In this document: positions 48,377 through 60,571 of the stretch, piece by piece | Layout of the letters: the number at the start of each line of letters is the position of its first letter | Position numbering within the stretch: position 1 is the first letter of the stretch | From: Todiramphus chloris collaris | Lineage: Eukaryota > Chordata > Aves > Coraciiformes > Alcedinidae | Length of the DNA: 64,000 nucleotides | Reading direction: 5' to 3' | Assembly (NCBI GenBank): GCA_025345505.1 | Contig: JANVCC010000049.1 | Coordinates: 9,726,733 to 9,790,732 of the forward strand | Position numbers and translations under genes: made by a program | Notes under the pieces: model-generated | Database searches by the model: none | The model's input: the letters and a program-made list of their open reading frames with translations, nothing else | Told to the model about the DNA's origin: nothing

Positions 48377-51300
48377 CAAGAACACTTTTAAAATTCACCT
48401 AAAATGGGAAAATTGAAATTGCTTGTAATGATGCTAGGTAATCATTAAGATCATTCAGAAAGAAGGTAAAATTTTAATATATTAATAATTATTCATATTA
48501 ACATATTAATAACAACAGCATACTAATCAGCATACTAATAATAACAGGAAGAGTGACTGTTGGCCTTTTACAGAATATTCTGCAGCACAATCAGTAATGA
48601 CAGGCTGGATGCAGGAGCTGCTCGGTGAGGATATATAGCACACATTAATGTCTTCCAAGGGATCCTTTCCCTTGAGAGATGCCATCTTTTTGGCTCAGGG
48701 AATTCTCATCCATTCAGCATCCTCCTTTAGCAATAAGTCTTGTATAATCTGTTATTAACATTAATGAGACTTTTGTTCACATGCCTGAAAGAGCAAGGGA
48801 GAACTCCTGGGCTGATGCAGAGTCTGCAGCGCTGATGACAGACTTTTGTCTAAATACTGTGAGCAAGGACTTCTCAGGAGCCAAGCAATCAGAGGCAGGT
48901 TGATAGCATGAATCTGTGCAGGTAGTAACTATACCTAGGTAAAATGTACCAAGTCTGAAAGTAGGAATAACTCATTGTGTTCATCAGAACATACTAGAAC
49001 TTTTGGAGTGACCCATTTGGACAAGTCTGGACCCCATTTGAACAAGTCACACAAGACTAGAAAGAGTGTTTATTCCAGCATATTTCCCAAGATGGTTGCA
49101 TCAGCTGATGCAGATTCAAATGGTGCAAATTCAGCTGATGTATTCTTCAAATTCACAGTACCTAGGACCTGGAGCCCAAAAACTGTATGAGTCACACAGC
49201 AATTCTGCGATGAAATGATACAAGCAAGAGAAAAATGTTCACATCCTATTGCAAAATGATTCAGCGTTTCTAGTAATGTTGAATTGTGCTTTTGCTGTAT
49301 AGCTCTGAGCTTCTTTTCGAACCCATGTTCCCTGTAAAATCTTTCTGCTAAAAGATAATAGTTTGTGGTGACATTCTTTGCTGGATCTGCTCTGTCTTGA
49401 CAAAGATACAGTACCAGACAGGAATTAATTGGCTGAGATGAATACTTGATGCCTATCTTAGATCTTGCTAATAGATTTCTTTGTTGAATCCATCTCTTTA
49501 AAACTTGGTTTTATATTGACTTCATACAGTATCTATGAGACCTTCTGAAGAAGTATATGGGGTGATGGTGCTACAGAGAAAACAATACAGCAATCTGCTG
49601 GCTGCCTGGTCTTCAACCAACTCAGGCCTCACCAGAGCATTATTGGGACCAAGAGGCTGTAGCAAGGATACACAATCACATTTTAGCCCAGCACCCACAG
49701 AAGGGCACAGGAGCCCCTGAAGCATCTGGGCTGCAATGAGGCATGGGGAGCTCTTGGTGGCTTACTGGGGATATCCACAAGAAGAGCTGTCAGGTCAGTG
49801 TCAGTCAGTTTTATCCATGTGCTCCTTTACCTGAAGGTGGATCATCTCACTGCTCCGGTTGTGGGTCAGGGTATATTCAGCTGTGTGTCACAGACACAGG
49901 CATCCCTGAAACCCATCACCCTAGCCTCAGGCTCAGCAAGACCCTCCTTCCACCTCTCTTCCTTCACAGCTTTTCCTCTAGGACATGCCATTGCAAGTGC
50001 TGCTGATGTGTCTGTTTAGGCTCCAAGCACCAGGCGTGGCACTGGCCTCTCTGCAAGCCAGCTTGTTTCCACTGCTCACATTAATCCCTGAGGTACCTTT
50101 CCAGAGGACTGAGGGATTATTCCTGCAAAACTGCAGAAGTATTTTAACACTTATGGTCTTGGTATGTGTGATGGCAAAGGTGCAAAGATGGTATTACTGT
50201 TATATGTTAACACAGACTTACACTAACCAAGTTGTAATGGTCAAACACAGAGTTAGCTGGGCACAGGACTGAAGTGTTTCCACTGTGAAAAAGAAGGTTC
50301 AGATATAAAAAACTATACCATGGCTTTAAAATATGAAATAAAGCTCTTACTTTGCAGATTGTTGCTACGTGATTTGGTACTTCGTTTTTCACTTTAAAAA
50401 GGAGTCTAAGATGCAGATTTCTGATATGGAAAGCAGAAAATTATCTTAACACATTTTGTAAGGTCAGCTCAGAAGAGGAAGCTGTTTGCAGACTGTAGCA
50501 ACAAAAATTAACAAGCCAAAAGTCAGAATTCTTTTCAAGAGTTAGTCTGTTTATTAAAAAAAAAAAAAAAAAGAAAAAGAAAAAAAAAAAAGACTGAGGA
50601 TCTCAGTCCTCTCTTCACCCCAGAAACATCCTTTCTGACCTCAGTGGGAGATTCTGGGTATTTGATACTCTGAAAACATTCAGAAGTGTCTAAATATGGC
50701 TTTGGGAGCCAATGTTTGAATCTGTTATGTGAAAAAATCTTCTGTCATTTCAAGCAATGAGACAGCAGAACAGTAATCCATAGTTGCCATGTCTTCACAT
50801 GAATGAAGGCTGAATCTTTTCTCCCTCCTCTTTATTTTTTACTGTGCAAACTGCTTCTCCACAAAAATAAATGAGCTTCTTGACCCAATTGTATACAGTG
50901 GGTAGAGCAGCCCTAAGGACAGGCTCCAAACCAGATCAGCTGCTTCTCTATACTCTGCAGAGATGCCTATGAGGGCAGCCAGCAGCTGCTCTGGAGAAAG
51001 AAGGGACAGATATCTGCTCTCTGATTGGGCCTGGCATGTTATGCACCTGCAAATCAGAGCATTATCCCATCTGTTTTCAAGATGACATTGTCAGGCAGAA
51101 TCAACAGTGCTCAGAGGGTCTCTGTGAATCTTCCTCTTACAATCTTCCTCTTGACATTAGAGTCAAGACATTATATCAAGCAAGAATGCATTAAAATAAC
51201 CTCAAAATACAAAAGCGGAAGATGTGACTTTGTGCATATTTGTTCTGTGATCAATCACCCTGAACTAGCATGTGATTCAGAAGCAAGCCCAGAGCCAATC

Positions 51301-51526
51301 ACTCTCCTGACACCTCCCTATCAACCTGCTTGTAACAGCCACAAGACTCCATTGTTCAACTGTCCTGGCTCCAAGTTTAAAGAATCCTAGGTTGTACTTG
51401 CTCTAATAAGTATGATCAAGACTAAGCATATAGGACATAAACACTCTAAAGGCAAGTTATACTCACAGCCTAATCCAGTTACAGCTTTAATTTGTATATT
51501 TCATCTTCTTTTATCTTCTACATAGA
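48377..51526. other. Non-coding stretch with simple repeats
   Basis: No gene was recognised. An AT-rich patch at about 48,470-48,545 contains near-repeats of CATACTAAT and ATTAATAA. A long A-rich tract with two G interruptions lies at 50,556-50,591. A 14-bp direct duplication (AATCTTCCTCTTAC / AATCTTCCTCTTGA) lies at 51,127-51,154. Confidence 0.45.
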
Positions 51527-51680
51527 GCTGAACCTCTCCCAGGTGCCATTTGCAAGCCAGGAGAGGAGAGGTGCTTTGCATCAGAGCCAAACCAACACAG
51601 GGACCTGCAGGAGCATCCACACCGTGCTCTCAGTATGAAGCGCAGGATAGAGTCCTTGCCTTCACTCTGTTGATTAGCAG
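51527..51680 (+). repeat. Interspersed repeat of unknown class, copy A
   Basis: The core 51,546-51,611 (CCATTTGCAAGCC...GAGGTGCTTTGCATCAGAGCCAA...CAACACAGGGACCTGCAGG) is closely similar to 54,896-54,956 in the same orientation. The main difference is a 5-bp indel. Weaker matches upstream (AGCT...TCCCAG.G) and downstream (CTTC...TTGATTAG) suggest the full repeat is about 150 bp. I do not recognise the family. There is no poly(A), TG...CA or CR1 octamer end. Confidence 0.6.
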
Positions 51681-54600
51681 CTCTTCAGCCTTCCCCACCT
51701 CTCCAGTTAGCTCTAAGTCCAAATGGGAAAAAAAGCAAACTCCAGAGCTTAACAACAGTCCTTAGCTGATCTTCCCACTTGGTTACTTATTACAAGCAGC
51801 TGTAACACAAAGTAGGAGTAGGTACAAAGAACTGGTTGTTACTGAAGTGGTACCTGTGGCTCTTCAGTTTATAAAACCTGCTTCTCATTTGCATGCCAGC
51901 ACTTTATTATAAAGCATAACAGGCTACCAGCTGTTCTCACTTTCTAGCTCCTCACCTAATTCTCTGTTCCTTTCCAAGTCACTGGTGTGGCTGTAGGCAT
52001 GCTTGTGTACCTCTCTTGGGGCAGAGCTGCAGTTTTCTACCTTTGTACAGCACAGAAGAGGTAAGTGCATAGAGATGACCTGTAATCCATTCAGAATCCT
52101 GGCTAAAAAAATCCTGACTTGTAGAAACACATTAAGAAAAATACACTAGTACAGCTCTGTTTTGACTGGTCATCCCAGGAAAAAGATGTGGGTGTTTCCA
52201 GTTTCTGTGGATCAGTTGTATCATGTTATTGCTGCCTTTGTCATTATTGGCTATGTTCCTGTAGAAACTGCCATCCTGTCATCCTAGCAATCACCCACAC
52301 CCAGCCCCTGTGAGCACATGCTATTGGGGCTGTGACAGCCTGGGCACATAGGCTTTTGTCTCTATTTACAGATCTTTGGCTGTAGTTGTCAAGTAGCAAA
52401 GCATCACAGAAGTGTACTGTTTAAGAGACTAGATGAAGTCTGCCAGCTGCAGGCAATGATAGTGGGAGAGCGTAACATATAGCCTGCTTTTATGAAAATG
52501 TTTATTGCTTACCATTCCAGCATTTCCTGCAGTTTTGGGATGTTACGGCTAAAATGTTTCATTAACAATTCTTTCATGATACTCTTCTGTTCTCTGAGAA
52601 ATTTCATCTATATAAAAACAAATAAAACATGAGGAATATCTGCAGGAGACAGAAACACCTAAAACTTATTCTAGAGCAAAGCTGTATTTGTGTAATCTTA
52701 ATTAGTTATACTGCTCTGAGAGCCCAGGTGCCAGCTGAGCTGACTGTCTTTGCAGCTCTGCCCTTACTGTACTCCTACCATGTGACAGGGTCTACCTGTC
52801 ACCACCTTCCCACCCACAGAAGGAAGCTTGACCTTATGTGCTCCTAAGCGAGGCTTCTCTCATGGTGATTGGGACTTTAATCCCCAAGTGAAGCTATTTT
52901 CATGTATTTGCTGGGGTGACACAAGCTTACAGCAATGTGTAGGGGTGTTATCCAGGGCAACAGGGTCAGGCTTGTGAGCAGAAAAGCAAGGAGATGTGCC
53001 AGCACTGGTTGGTGACTCCTTTAGAGCTTCAGACAGAGGGCTGGGAATTGTTGCAAAAGGTAGTTCAGACATCATGGGTCATGCTGCTCCATCTGTGTGG
53101 CCTCTGAGGCACAGCTTACTGGGGAGGGAAGTGTCATCTCACATCAGAGCTCCTCTGTTCAGCAAAAGCTTGGATTGAGAGGCGCTTTGCAGCTCATGGT
53201 GATCTTTCCTAATGGCAGAATTAAAAATTACCATTACCCATAGGAAAGAGGTTTTTCCCAACTAAGGAGTCTATTTTCCTGTGAAGATAAATGGAAGAAT
53301 TTCATACTCACAAGTGGAAAACAAAAAAAAAGCAAACAAAATCCTTGAATTGACAGTTTTGTCAAAGAACCAGAAGCTTGGCTTGGCAAGAAAGTTCAGC
53401 AACAAAATCTGAATCAAACTCCTATGTTAAGATGATGTTTCACAAGTCTATTATTTAGAATAATTACTTTAGCTTCCTTTTTGAGAGCAAATGCTAGCCA
53501 AGACTGGGGAAAAAGGGGAAAAGTAACAGGATAACACAGTCATGGCCTCCCAACAAAACATATTTATATTTACTCAGTAGAAGCAAGTCATTTTCTGGAT
53601 CAGGATTTGGACTAAATAAAATTATTCACTGTTTAGCCAAGAAATGGGACAAGTCCACTAAGAATTGTTATTTATTTGGAAATGGGTAGTGGTTATTATA
53701 AATCAGCTTCAGCTAGGCCTGATTGAGCTTAAAATCTAGCCTCAGGGCTTTTTTTTGTCTGTGATCCTGAAATCCTTAAACCCATTCAGATCCAGGTCTT
53801 TGTTTCCAAGGCCTGACCTGGTGTACCTTTCTCCACCAGGTAATTGAGTGCTGCTGGGTAGCAGATGCAGATCTGGGAGGAGCAGGAGGTTAGTAAGCTG
53901 AGGACACTGATGGTGGTAGGTGTTCCTGTGAGAGACATATTTCTTTGAGGAAAATACCCTGAGCTACTCAGTTCTGGTTATTAAAATCCCTCATACTATT
54001 GTATTAGAGAATTCATGAGGATGTTGCCATAATTCTCTGGAGTATTTGCCACAGGAGTTTAACACTTTCCTACTCAGCTTCTGTAGAATGTCAGCTAAAA
54101 ATTATTCTGTAGTTTGCAGGAGCAGAAAAATGGTAAGTGTCGTTAAGACAACATCTAAAATCATATATTTAATAGAGGTGCACATGGCATGGCCAGAATC
54201 TTCAAGAGGATGTACACAGATGAAGTTGCCTCCCTGAAGGAGCTGCTGGTCCAGAGTTAAAGCAATGGTATTTATTTGGTCTTGCCCAGAATCAAGTGGC
54301 ATGGGGGAAGGGAGTACACTCTCTAATCCCAAGTGATTAGTTGCCTGGGTTTGATGTGAAGTCATCCTTAAGACGCTTGCTCAGGACATGGACTTCAGAA
54401 AGAACATGCTGTGTGGAGAACTACACTGAGCCTGCTTTATTTTGTGCTGATCACGAGGCAGAGCAGCAAGCCGAAATGGCTCTGAAACCTCAAACATGAT
54501 GACCCATGTGTGTTGGGAAAGCAGAGCTTTGCATGCTGGTGAAAGACTGCACTTCAGTTTGCACAGAGATAATGGACAGAGTTTCTCTCCCCCAGGAATT

Positions 54601-54873
54601 TGACATTTCAATCTTTCCAGTCTTTTTGTTTAGGGGAAGAGTTACTGGCTTTAAACAAAGCTTCTGTGCTCATGGTGCATTTAATATTGTGCCTCTCTGC
54701 TCATGCAGTTTCCTTATCATTCATGCCATGTTACCTTCTTTAAAGCCTAACTATTCATGTAATTGCAGACTGTGGAACTCTGAGGGTGACTCTGATCGCC
54801 ACCATATCAATTTGATGTAATCTTCCTTGTGGCAAAGGACCAGCTCTGACTAGCAGTTCCCGTATCATAAACT
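51681..54873. other. Non-coding stretch between the two repeat copies
   Basis: No gene or mobile element was recognised. A plus-strand acceptor with a good tract (TTGTCTCTATTTACAG near 52,371) is followed by only seven codons before a GTAG. The minus frame 54,102-54,365 (87 codons) is open but resembles nothing I know. Confidence 0.4.
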
Positions 54874-55046
54874 GTAGCTCCAGGGGTCCCAGAGGCCATC
54901 TGCAAGCCAAGAGAGGTGCTTTGCATCAGAGTCAAGGCAACACAGAGCACTGCAGCTTGTGCATCATTTTCTGCTGTGGGTACTTCAGGGACTGAAACCA
55001 CTCGTGGCAGACCTGGCTGCTCTCAACTTCCTTCCATTGATTAGAT
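54874..55046 (+). repeat. Interspersed repeat of unknown class, copy B
   Basis: This is the partner of the 51.5-kb copy. The core 54,896-54,956 reads CCATCTGCAAGCCAAGAGAGGTGCTTTGCATCAGAGTCAA...CAACACAGAGCACTGCAGC. The shared TTGATTAG word at 55,037-55,044 lies about 20 bp further from the core than in copy A. Both copies are on the + strand, about 3.35 kb apart. Confidence 0.6.
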
Positions 55047-58000
55047 GAAACAAACTCAAGCATCTGCTGTAACAGGGTATCTTGTCAAACCCGGCTGGCA
55101 AGCAATTAGTGTCCAAACTGTGCCTAATTAATCCCTTGGGTGTATCTTATTACAGAACAAAGCAGAAGATGTCTTCGGGTGTTATACCGGGAGTGTGCAA
55201 TTCTGATCTGATTTGGGCCAGTGCAAGGTGGGAGGAGTAGGACTGTTAGATGATAATTTCCAGGACATTATCTGTGGAGAGATTGTTTCTTATTCTCACT
55301 GTAGAGATGGCAGCTCTGGCTCATACAGGCAGTTTGTGCTTGCGAGGGAGGGCAAGAGAGGGGCTCTTAGTTTGTGAGCAGTGCTATGTAGAGAGCTGCA
55401 GTTTTTCTTCTGGATTAGCTGTTGAAGATAAAATACAGATATAAACACAGTTTTGTGTAGGCTGTTAGACACACCCTGCAGATCTTAAAGACTTTAATAC
55501 ATAGTAAATTTTACAGTGTAACTACTGAAAAACATTTACATATCAGTTTAGGGGGTAGTCATGAGAAATAAATGGTCTGATTCTAATAGGTAACAAGACA
55601 TTTCTTAGCTAAAATCAGCCAGACGTTCAAAGCTGACCAAATGTTACCATTTATACTAGATCCAGAAATAGACAGAATCTGAATGGGAACTGAAATCCTG
55701 CTTAGTAACTGTTGGTAAATCCCAGCAAACCACACTTCTGTGTCAAAAGGAAAACAGGCATGCAACAGTTGACTTTGGCAGAGCAGAAACAAATTCACTT
55801 TCTCAGATCTGCTGACATGTTTATCTGGATGACATGAATGAATTCATCATGCTTGCCAATACAACACACAGTGGCAGCAGAAGATAGAAAATGGTCTGAA
55901 AAGAGATGACAAACTATTTGGCTGCACACACACTCCGTGCACTTGCCCTTCCTGCAAAATAAATTGCACTTCTGACGAAGATGTGACCTAGCAGTGATGC
56001 TGACTGCTGACTATGGCTCTGGGAAAAGAGTGGCAGGGGAAGCCTAGGGGAGAAACTGGTCACCATGCAGCACCTAGGGCACCCCATGGTCCTGAACCTC
56101 TGCAGAAGTGGAGAGAGTCTTTGACCTTAATGGGTATTTATTTTTTTCATTCTATTTGCTTTAATTCTTATGTAGACTTTGGGCTCTATTGCTTGGGTGA
56201 GGCAGAGAACAGGCAACAAAAAGGACAGAAGCTAATGATAAAAAATATACTTTGCTTTCAGTTTTCTGCCTTTGTGTTTGCTGGAAAATAACAATTTTCT
56301 TGGCAAATATTAAGAGAATATTTGCTACTGAGCTTGCTCTAATTGACATGAACTGTGTTGTGCCTCTTAGGCCTGTTACACTTTCCGATGATTTCACCAC
56401 TTTACAATTCAGCTCTTATGATAACATTTAACACACACTTATTAAACCATTCAGTGCAAAGGTGGCATGAAGTCCAGGGAAAGGTAGCGTTGTGCACAGT
56501 TTTTCTAGATTGTCTCCCTCTTGCAAAAAATTAAAGTGAACAATACAAAAGGCTGAGATGATGTAACTTTTTAGGGTAGGGAGTAAAAAAGTATTGACAG
56601 TGCTAATACTATTGAGTAAACTGAGCAAAATAACGTGTAGAACTATCTTTTAGTTCTCTTGTGTTGTGTGGGTTTTACTTTGTCAGTTGTTTTAAAAAGC
56701 AACCAGCAATTTCAGGGAATGCTGAGTTTAGGGGAAAAAAAAAAGTGGGGAAGAAAAAACTTATCAAGCATTTCTGTAGCTTAGTAAACATGATTAATCC
56801 AACTCAGCAAGACTGAACCAAAGAGAATTCATTGACTAGTTGATATTCAGAAATGTTTTCACTTAAATATGGCTTAAAATGCCACAAAACTGGATCTAGT
56901 CCTGAAAGGTCTTATTGTCTATACATCTGGTCAGGTCTATTTTGGTATCTTTAAAAAATGCAAGTGCTAGTAGAAAAGCAGAGAGTCACCAGGGCTTTTG
57001 CAGGGCTTAAAGGAATTCAGTTAAATTTACCTGCTCTTCTGCATAGTTGCATAGTCCTTTGCAGACCCACTGCTAGCAGGTTGAAGGGTGGAACTCCACC
57101 TGGGCATCTCTGCCTTTAGACAAAAGAGTTGAATGTGCTTCTCATCCATCAGTACAAAACACCAAGCAACTCTGAGGAGCAGCAAGCACAGGGAGAGGTG
57201 GCTGCAGTACTGTAAATGTGATGAGTCACCCAGATCCACAGAAGTGGGGGATGACAGATGAGCTATCTTCCTTGGCCCTGCAACCTACGTGGTGCCCCCA
57301 TCCTTTCCCTGCTCCAGAGGAGCCTCTTACTGTAGTGCGGCAATGTGGCAGCTTGACAAAAGTGACAGCCAGGACTCAGCAGTGCGTGTTTGGATCCAAG
57401 TTGTGGAAAATACAGAGCTCATGTCACTGTGGGCAAAACCACTGGACACTTTTGCTCTACCAAAGGTGTTCATCTGAGTTCGGGCAAAATGAAATTCATT
57501 GCTGCTGCAAGATGATGCCTTGTCTCTGAGCAAGGCCTCACTCAGCCTATCTGACTTTGACATACAGGTCACATTAACTCCTATAATGTGTTGAATGTTC
57601 CTTGAAAACCTTTTAAAGAATTTCCTTCACCATGTACAGAGTTACAGCTTACAGTTCCCAGTGGCTATCAGGAAGAAGAGGACAGCCTGGTGCAGACAAT
57701 AGCAGCTATTGGAAGGGATACCTATTATAATGACACCTGCAGAGACTGATATGATATAGAAAGGAGCCAATAAATTGTTGAATGTTTCTGGGACTTGATT
57801 TAATGTATAAAAAAGAATGTGAGAAAAGACTGAATAACCCTATCTTGTCAGGACACTGGCATGTAATAAATAACCCCTATAAAAATGTTTACCTCCTTCA
57901 TCCCCAGCAGCGACAGCTTTGTGATGAAACACAGAATTTTCATGAAAACATTTCTGGTTCTCCTCAAGAGCTAGGGAGAGATTCACCTAAACATCTGAAA

Positions 58001-60460
58001 ATTTAATTTGTCCATCTCTGGACCAAAATGATCAGTTCTAATATTTGAATGAAATCCAGAATTCCCTTTCCTGTCTAATTATCATCTGTAAGGATTTTAT
58101 ATGTAGATGATTGCTGCTTTCTAGCTGCACCTGAAGACCCACATAAGGTCACTCAAGGTAAAACATGGATTTGTCAGCAAGTTATCAAGTGGTTATCTGG
58201 GATGCAACAACCTCCCACAACTCTTCCATCACAGAGCTGGCTGTCTCTAATGCAAACATCTTTGGGAATCATGAATGACTATGAGCTGGTTTTTAGCAGC
58301 TCCAGGCTCTTTCTTGGCTCTGCCTCCCTCCAGCTTTCTGTGGTGGTTGGCAGTTGATGTGCATGGCTGAGCAGAGCAGGATGCCAGCAGCTGAGATAAC
58401 AGAGTATCTGCCCCTGGACCTGAGGTAGCCAAAGTCCTCAGCAGCCCAGATGAGCAGAAATCACCCAACTATAAATTAGCAACCAGGCAAACATACAAAA
58501 GATTTCTGATCAGATGGAGCAAGTGCTGGACTGGAGATTTCTACAAGGGTTTTCTGCACATGGATCCAGAAGGGAGTTGAGCTCTGATGGCTCTAGCACA
58601 GTAAAACACTCTGTGGCAGCAGTCAGGCTGATGGAGCATAGGCCTGACAAGCCTGGGGTGGGCAGCAGCCATGGATGCTTTTATGCTATGAGCTCGATTC
58701 TGCCTTTGCCAGGACACTGCAAGCACTGTGCCGGAGCAGGGACTGCACTCTGCCTGGAGCCAAGGAGCTGCTGCTTAGCAGATAAAGAGGTCAAGGTCCT
58801 CAGAGCATACGAGGGGATAAATCAAGAAGGTGAGGAGCTAGTTAAAGGAGGTGAAGTGTGGCTAGCAGCTGTGTTCTCCATCGTCTGTGTGTACAACACG
58901 GTCTGTCCAGAGTTCATTTCTAACACAAACTGTGGCAGGACAGATCAGAGAGAGGAAAAACTGGCCTGGCACTGCTTAGGCTCTGTGTGGCTGCCTGGAG
59001 AAATCCTGCCTATCCCCCCAGTATACCAGTTAGCCCTCAGTCCATGACATTTTGAGTATTTTTTTCTTCCTATCTGGTCCTTGTAAGAAAGGAGAGAACC
59101 AGCGTGTATTTTGAAACAAATAAAAATGCACTTCTCTAAATACAACTTATTTTCGAGCAAAGACAACCACACATAGAAAGATGTGATTGGTGTTCTTCTT
59201 AGAAAATAAAACCTTGCATTTAAAGCTAGGCACTGGGTGGAAATTGCCACATTTTCACGTTTTGTTTGTGGCTAGATTCTTTTATCATCCTGCTTTAGTA
59301 AAAGTGCTGCAGTTGCTGTCTATTTTAATGAACACTGCTGGTGCTTATATAAATACATCACCAGAACATCTTGTATGCAGTACACAGAAGTCTCTTTTCC
59401 TTCCAGAAGTGCTTTGGTGTTCATTTGCATCATAGATTTGTGACCATGCACATTTAACAGCATGTGTCAAAGTGCTTCTAAATGCAATGTTAGGCCCTTT
59501 GCACCCAAAAAGGCTCTGCGTGCTCAGCAATAAATCCAGGGCAAGTTCTGAATCAGACCATAGCTGGGGATGATGGTGTGTAGCCATAGCTGGGGCAGAC
59601 GGTGTGTTTCTGGGTTGCTGTAGAGATATAACAACTCAAGCACTCCTTTTTTTCCCCACTGGGATTGCTTAGCAGGGATTGCAGCCATGAGCTGCAGCAA
59701 GCAGGATTCTGGTCATCAAAATGCCTGGGCAGTGCTGGGGACCCCCTCCTTAAGGAGTCCCTGGGAATAAAGGTGTCTCTGAGGCTTGCTAACACTCAGA
59801 TGCATCCTCCAGCATTTCATGGCTGTGGTGGGGTTCAAAATGTCTCTGTTTCACAAGCTTCCTTCCTGTTGCTAGGGCCTCCTAGCCTTGGAGAAGGTAA
59901 TCAGGGAGCACAGATATGCAACAGAGGCAAGCTTTGTGCCAGCAATTAGAGGGTCCCCCCCTAGAGCAAAAGAGATCTCTGCAGTTACCACAGGCCTTTG
60001 TCTCCTTTTCACTTCCTCTTGCAGCCTCTCCATCTTCCCCAACCCTCCTCAGCTCTTTAATGCCGAGATCCAAGCAGGGCATTTTCCTGATGATCCTTTA
60101 CCTATTCATCACTATCAACAAGGGGAACATATGTGTGCTTTTTCCCCTCATGTAGAGACGGTGAACTCTTAAAAGGCTGAGGTTTTTATCTCCAGGAATC
60201 AAAAACTCTGAGGAATCTCCTTTCCCTGCATCATTCATATGTTGAGGTGGAATTAGAAATTTTTTTTTTTTTGACGATAGCACTTTTTCAGAAAAAGAAG
60301 CAAGTTCTGGGCAATTTATAAGTTTATGCAAAAAGCAATGAATCCATCTTGCTCTAGTCTCTAGCTGTTTTAACTGTGTTCTCTTTTCATTGCACACAAG
60401 CAACTTCTACCACCACCAATATGCAAATAAAGATATTTGACCTCCTTGTCTTTCCTACAG
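55047..60460. other. Non-coding stretch, no gene recognised
   Basis: The + strand here is rich in G and T. The longest ATG-started open frame outside repeats and the CpG island (177 codons, 58,514-59,047, +) lies here. It has no recognisable domain, and one frame of this length is expected by chance in 64 kb. A T13 run lies at 60,260-60,272. Confidence 0.45.
59558..59609. repeat. 26-bp tandem duplication
   Basis: There are two adjacent copies of CCATAGCTGGGG-N5-CGGTGTGT-type sequence, at 59,558-59,583 and 59,584-59,609. They differ at a handful of positions. It is a simple local duplication. Confidence 0.8.
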
Positions 60461-60571
60461 GGAGAAAATCCTCAGCCATGCCATGTATCCTACAGCCAAG
60501 GCATGTCAGACCATATTTTCTTCCCTAGCCTGAATCCAGGCAGGCTGAGAAACCCACAGACTCCTGCATAA
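60461..60571 (+). other. Candidate terminal exon (unidentified)
   Basis: A very strong plus-strand acceptor (GACCTCCTTGTCTTTCCTACAG) ends at 60460. Frame 0 is open for 36 residues (GENPQPCHVSYSQGMSDHIF...) to a TAA at 60,569-60,571. The run is too short to argue coding, and no poly(A) signal lies close behind. The acceptor could serve an untranslated or non-coding exon. Confidence 0.13.

Noticed and set aside
58514-59047. 177-codon ATG-started plus-strand ORF
   Set aside because: With about 6000 stop-delimited segments in six frames of 64 kb and a 3/64 stop rate, roughly one run this long is expected by chance. There is no domain, signal or homology I recognise.
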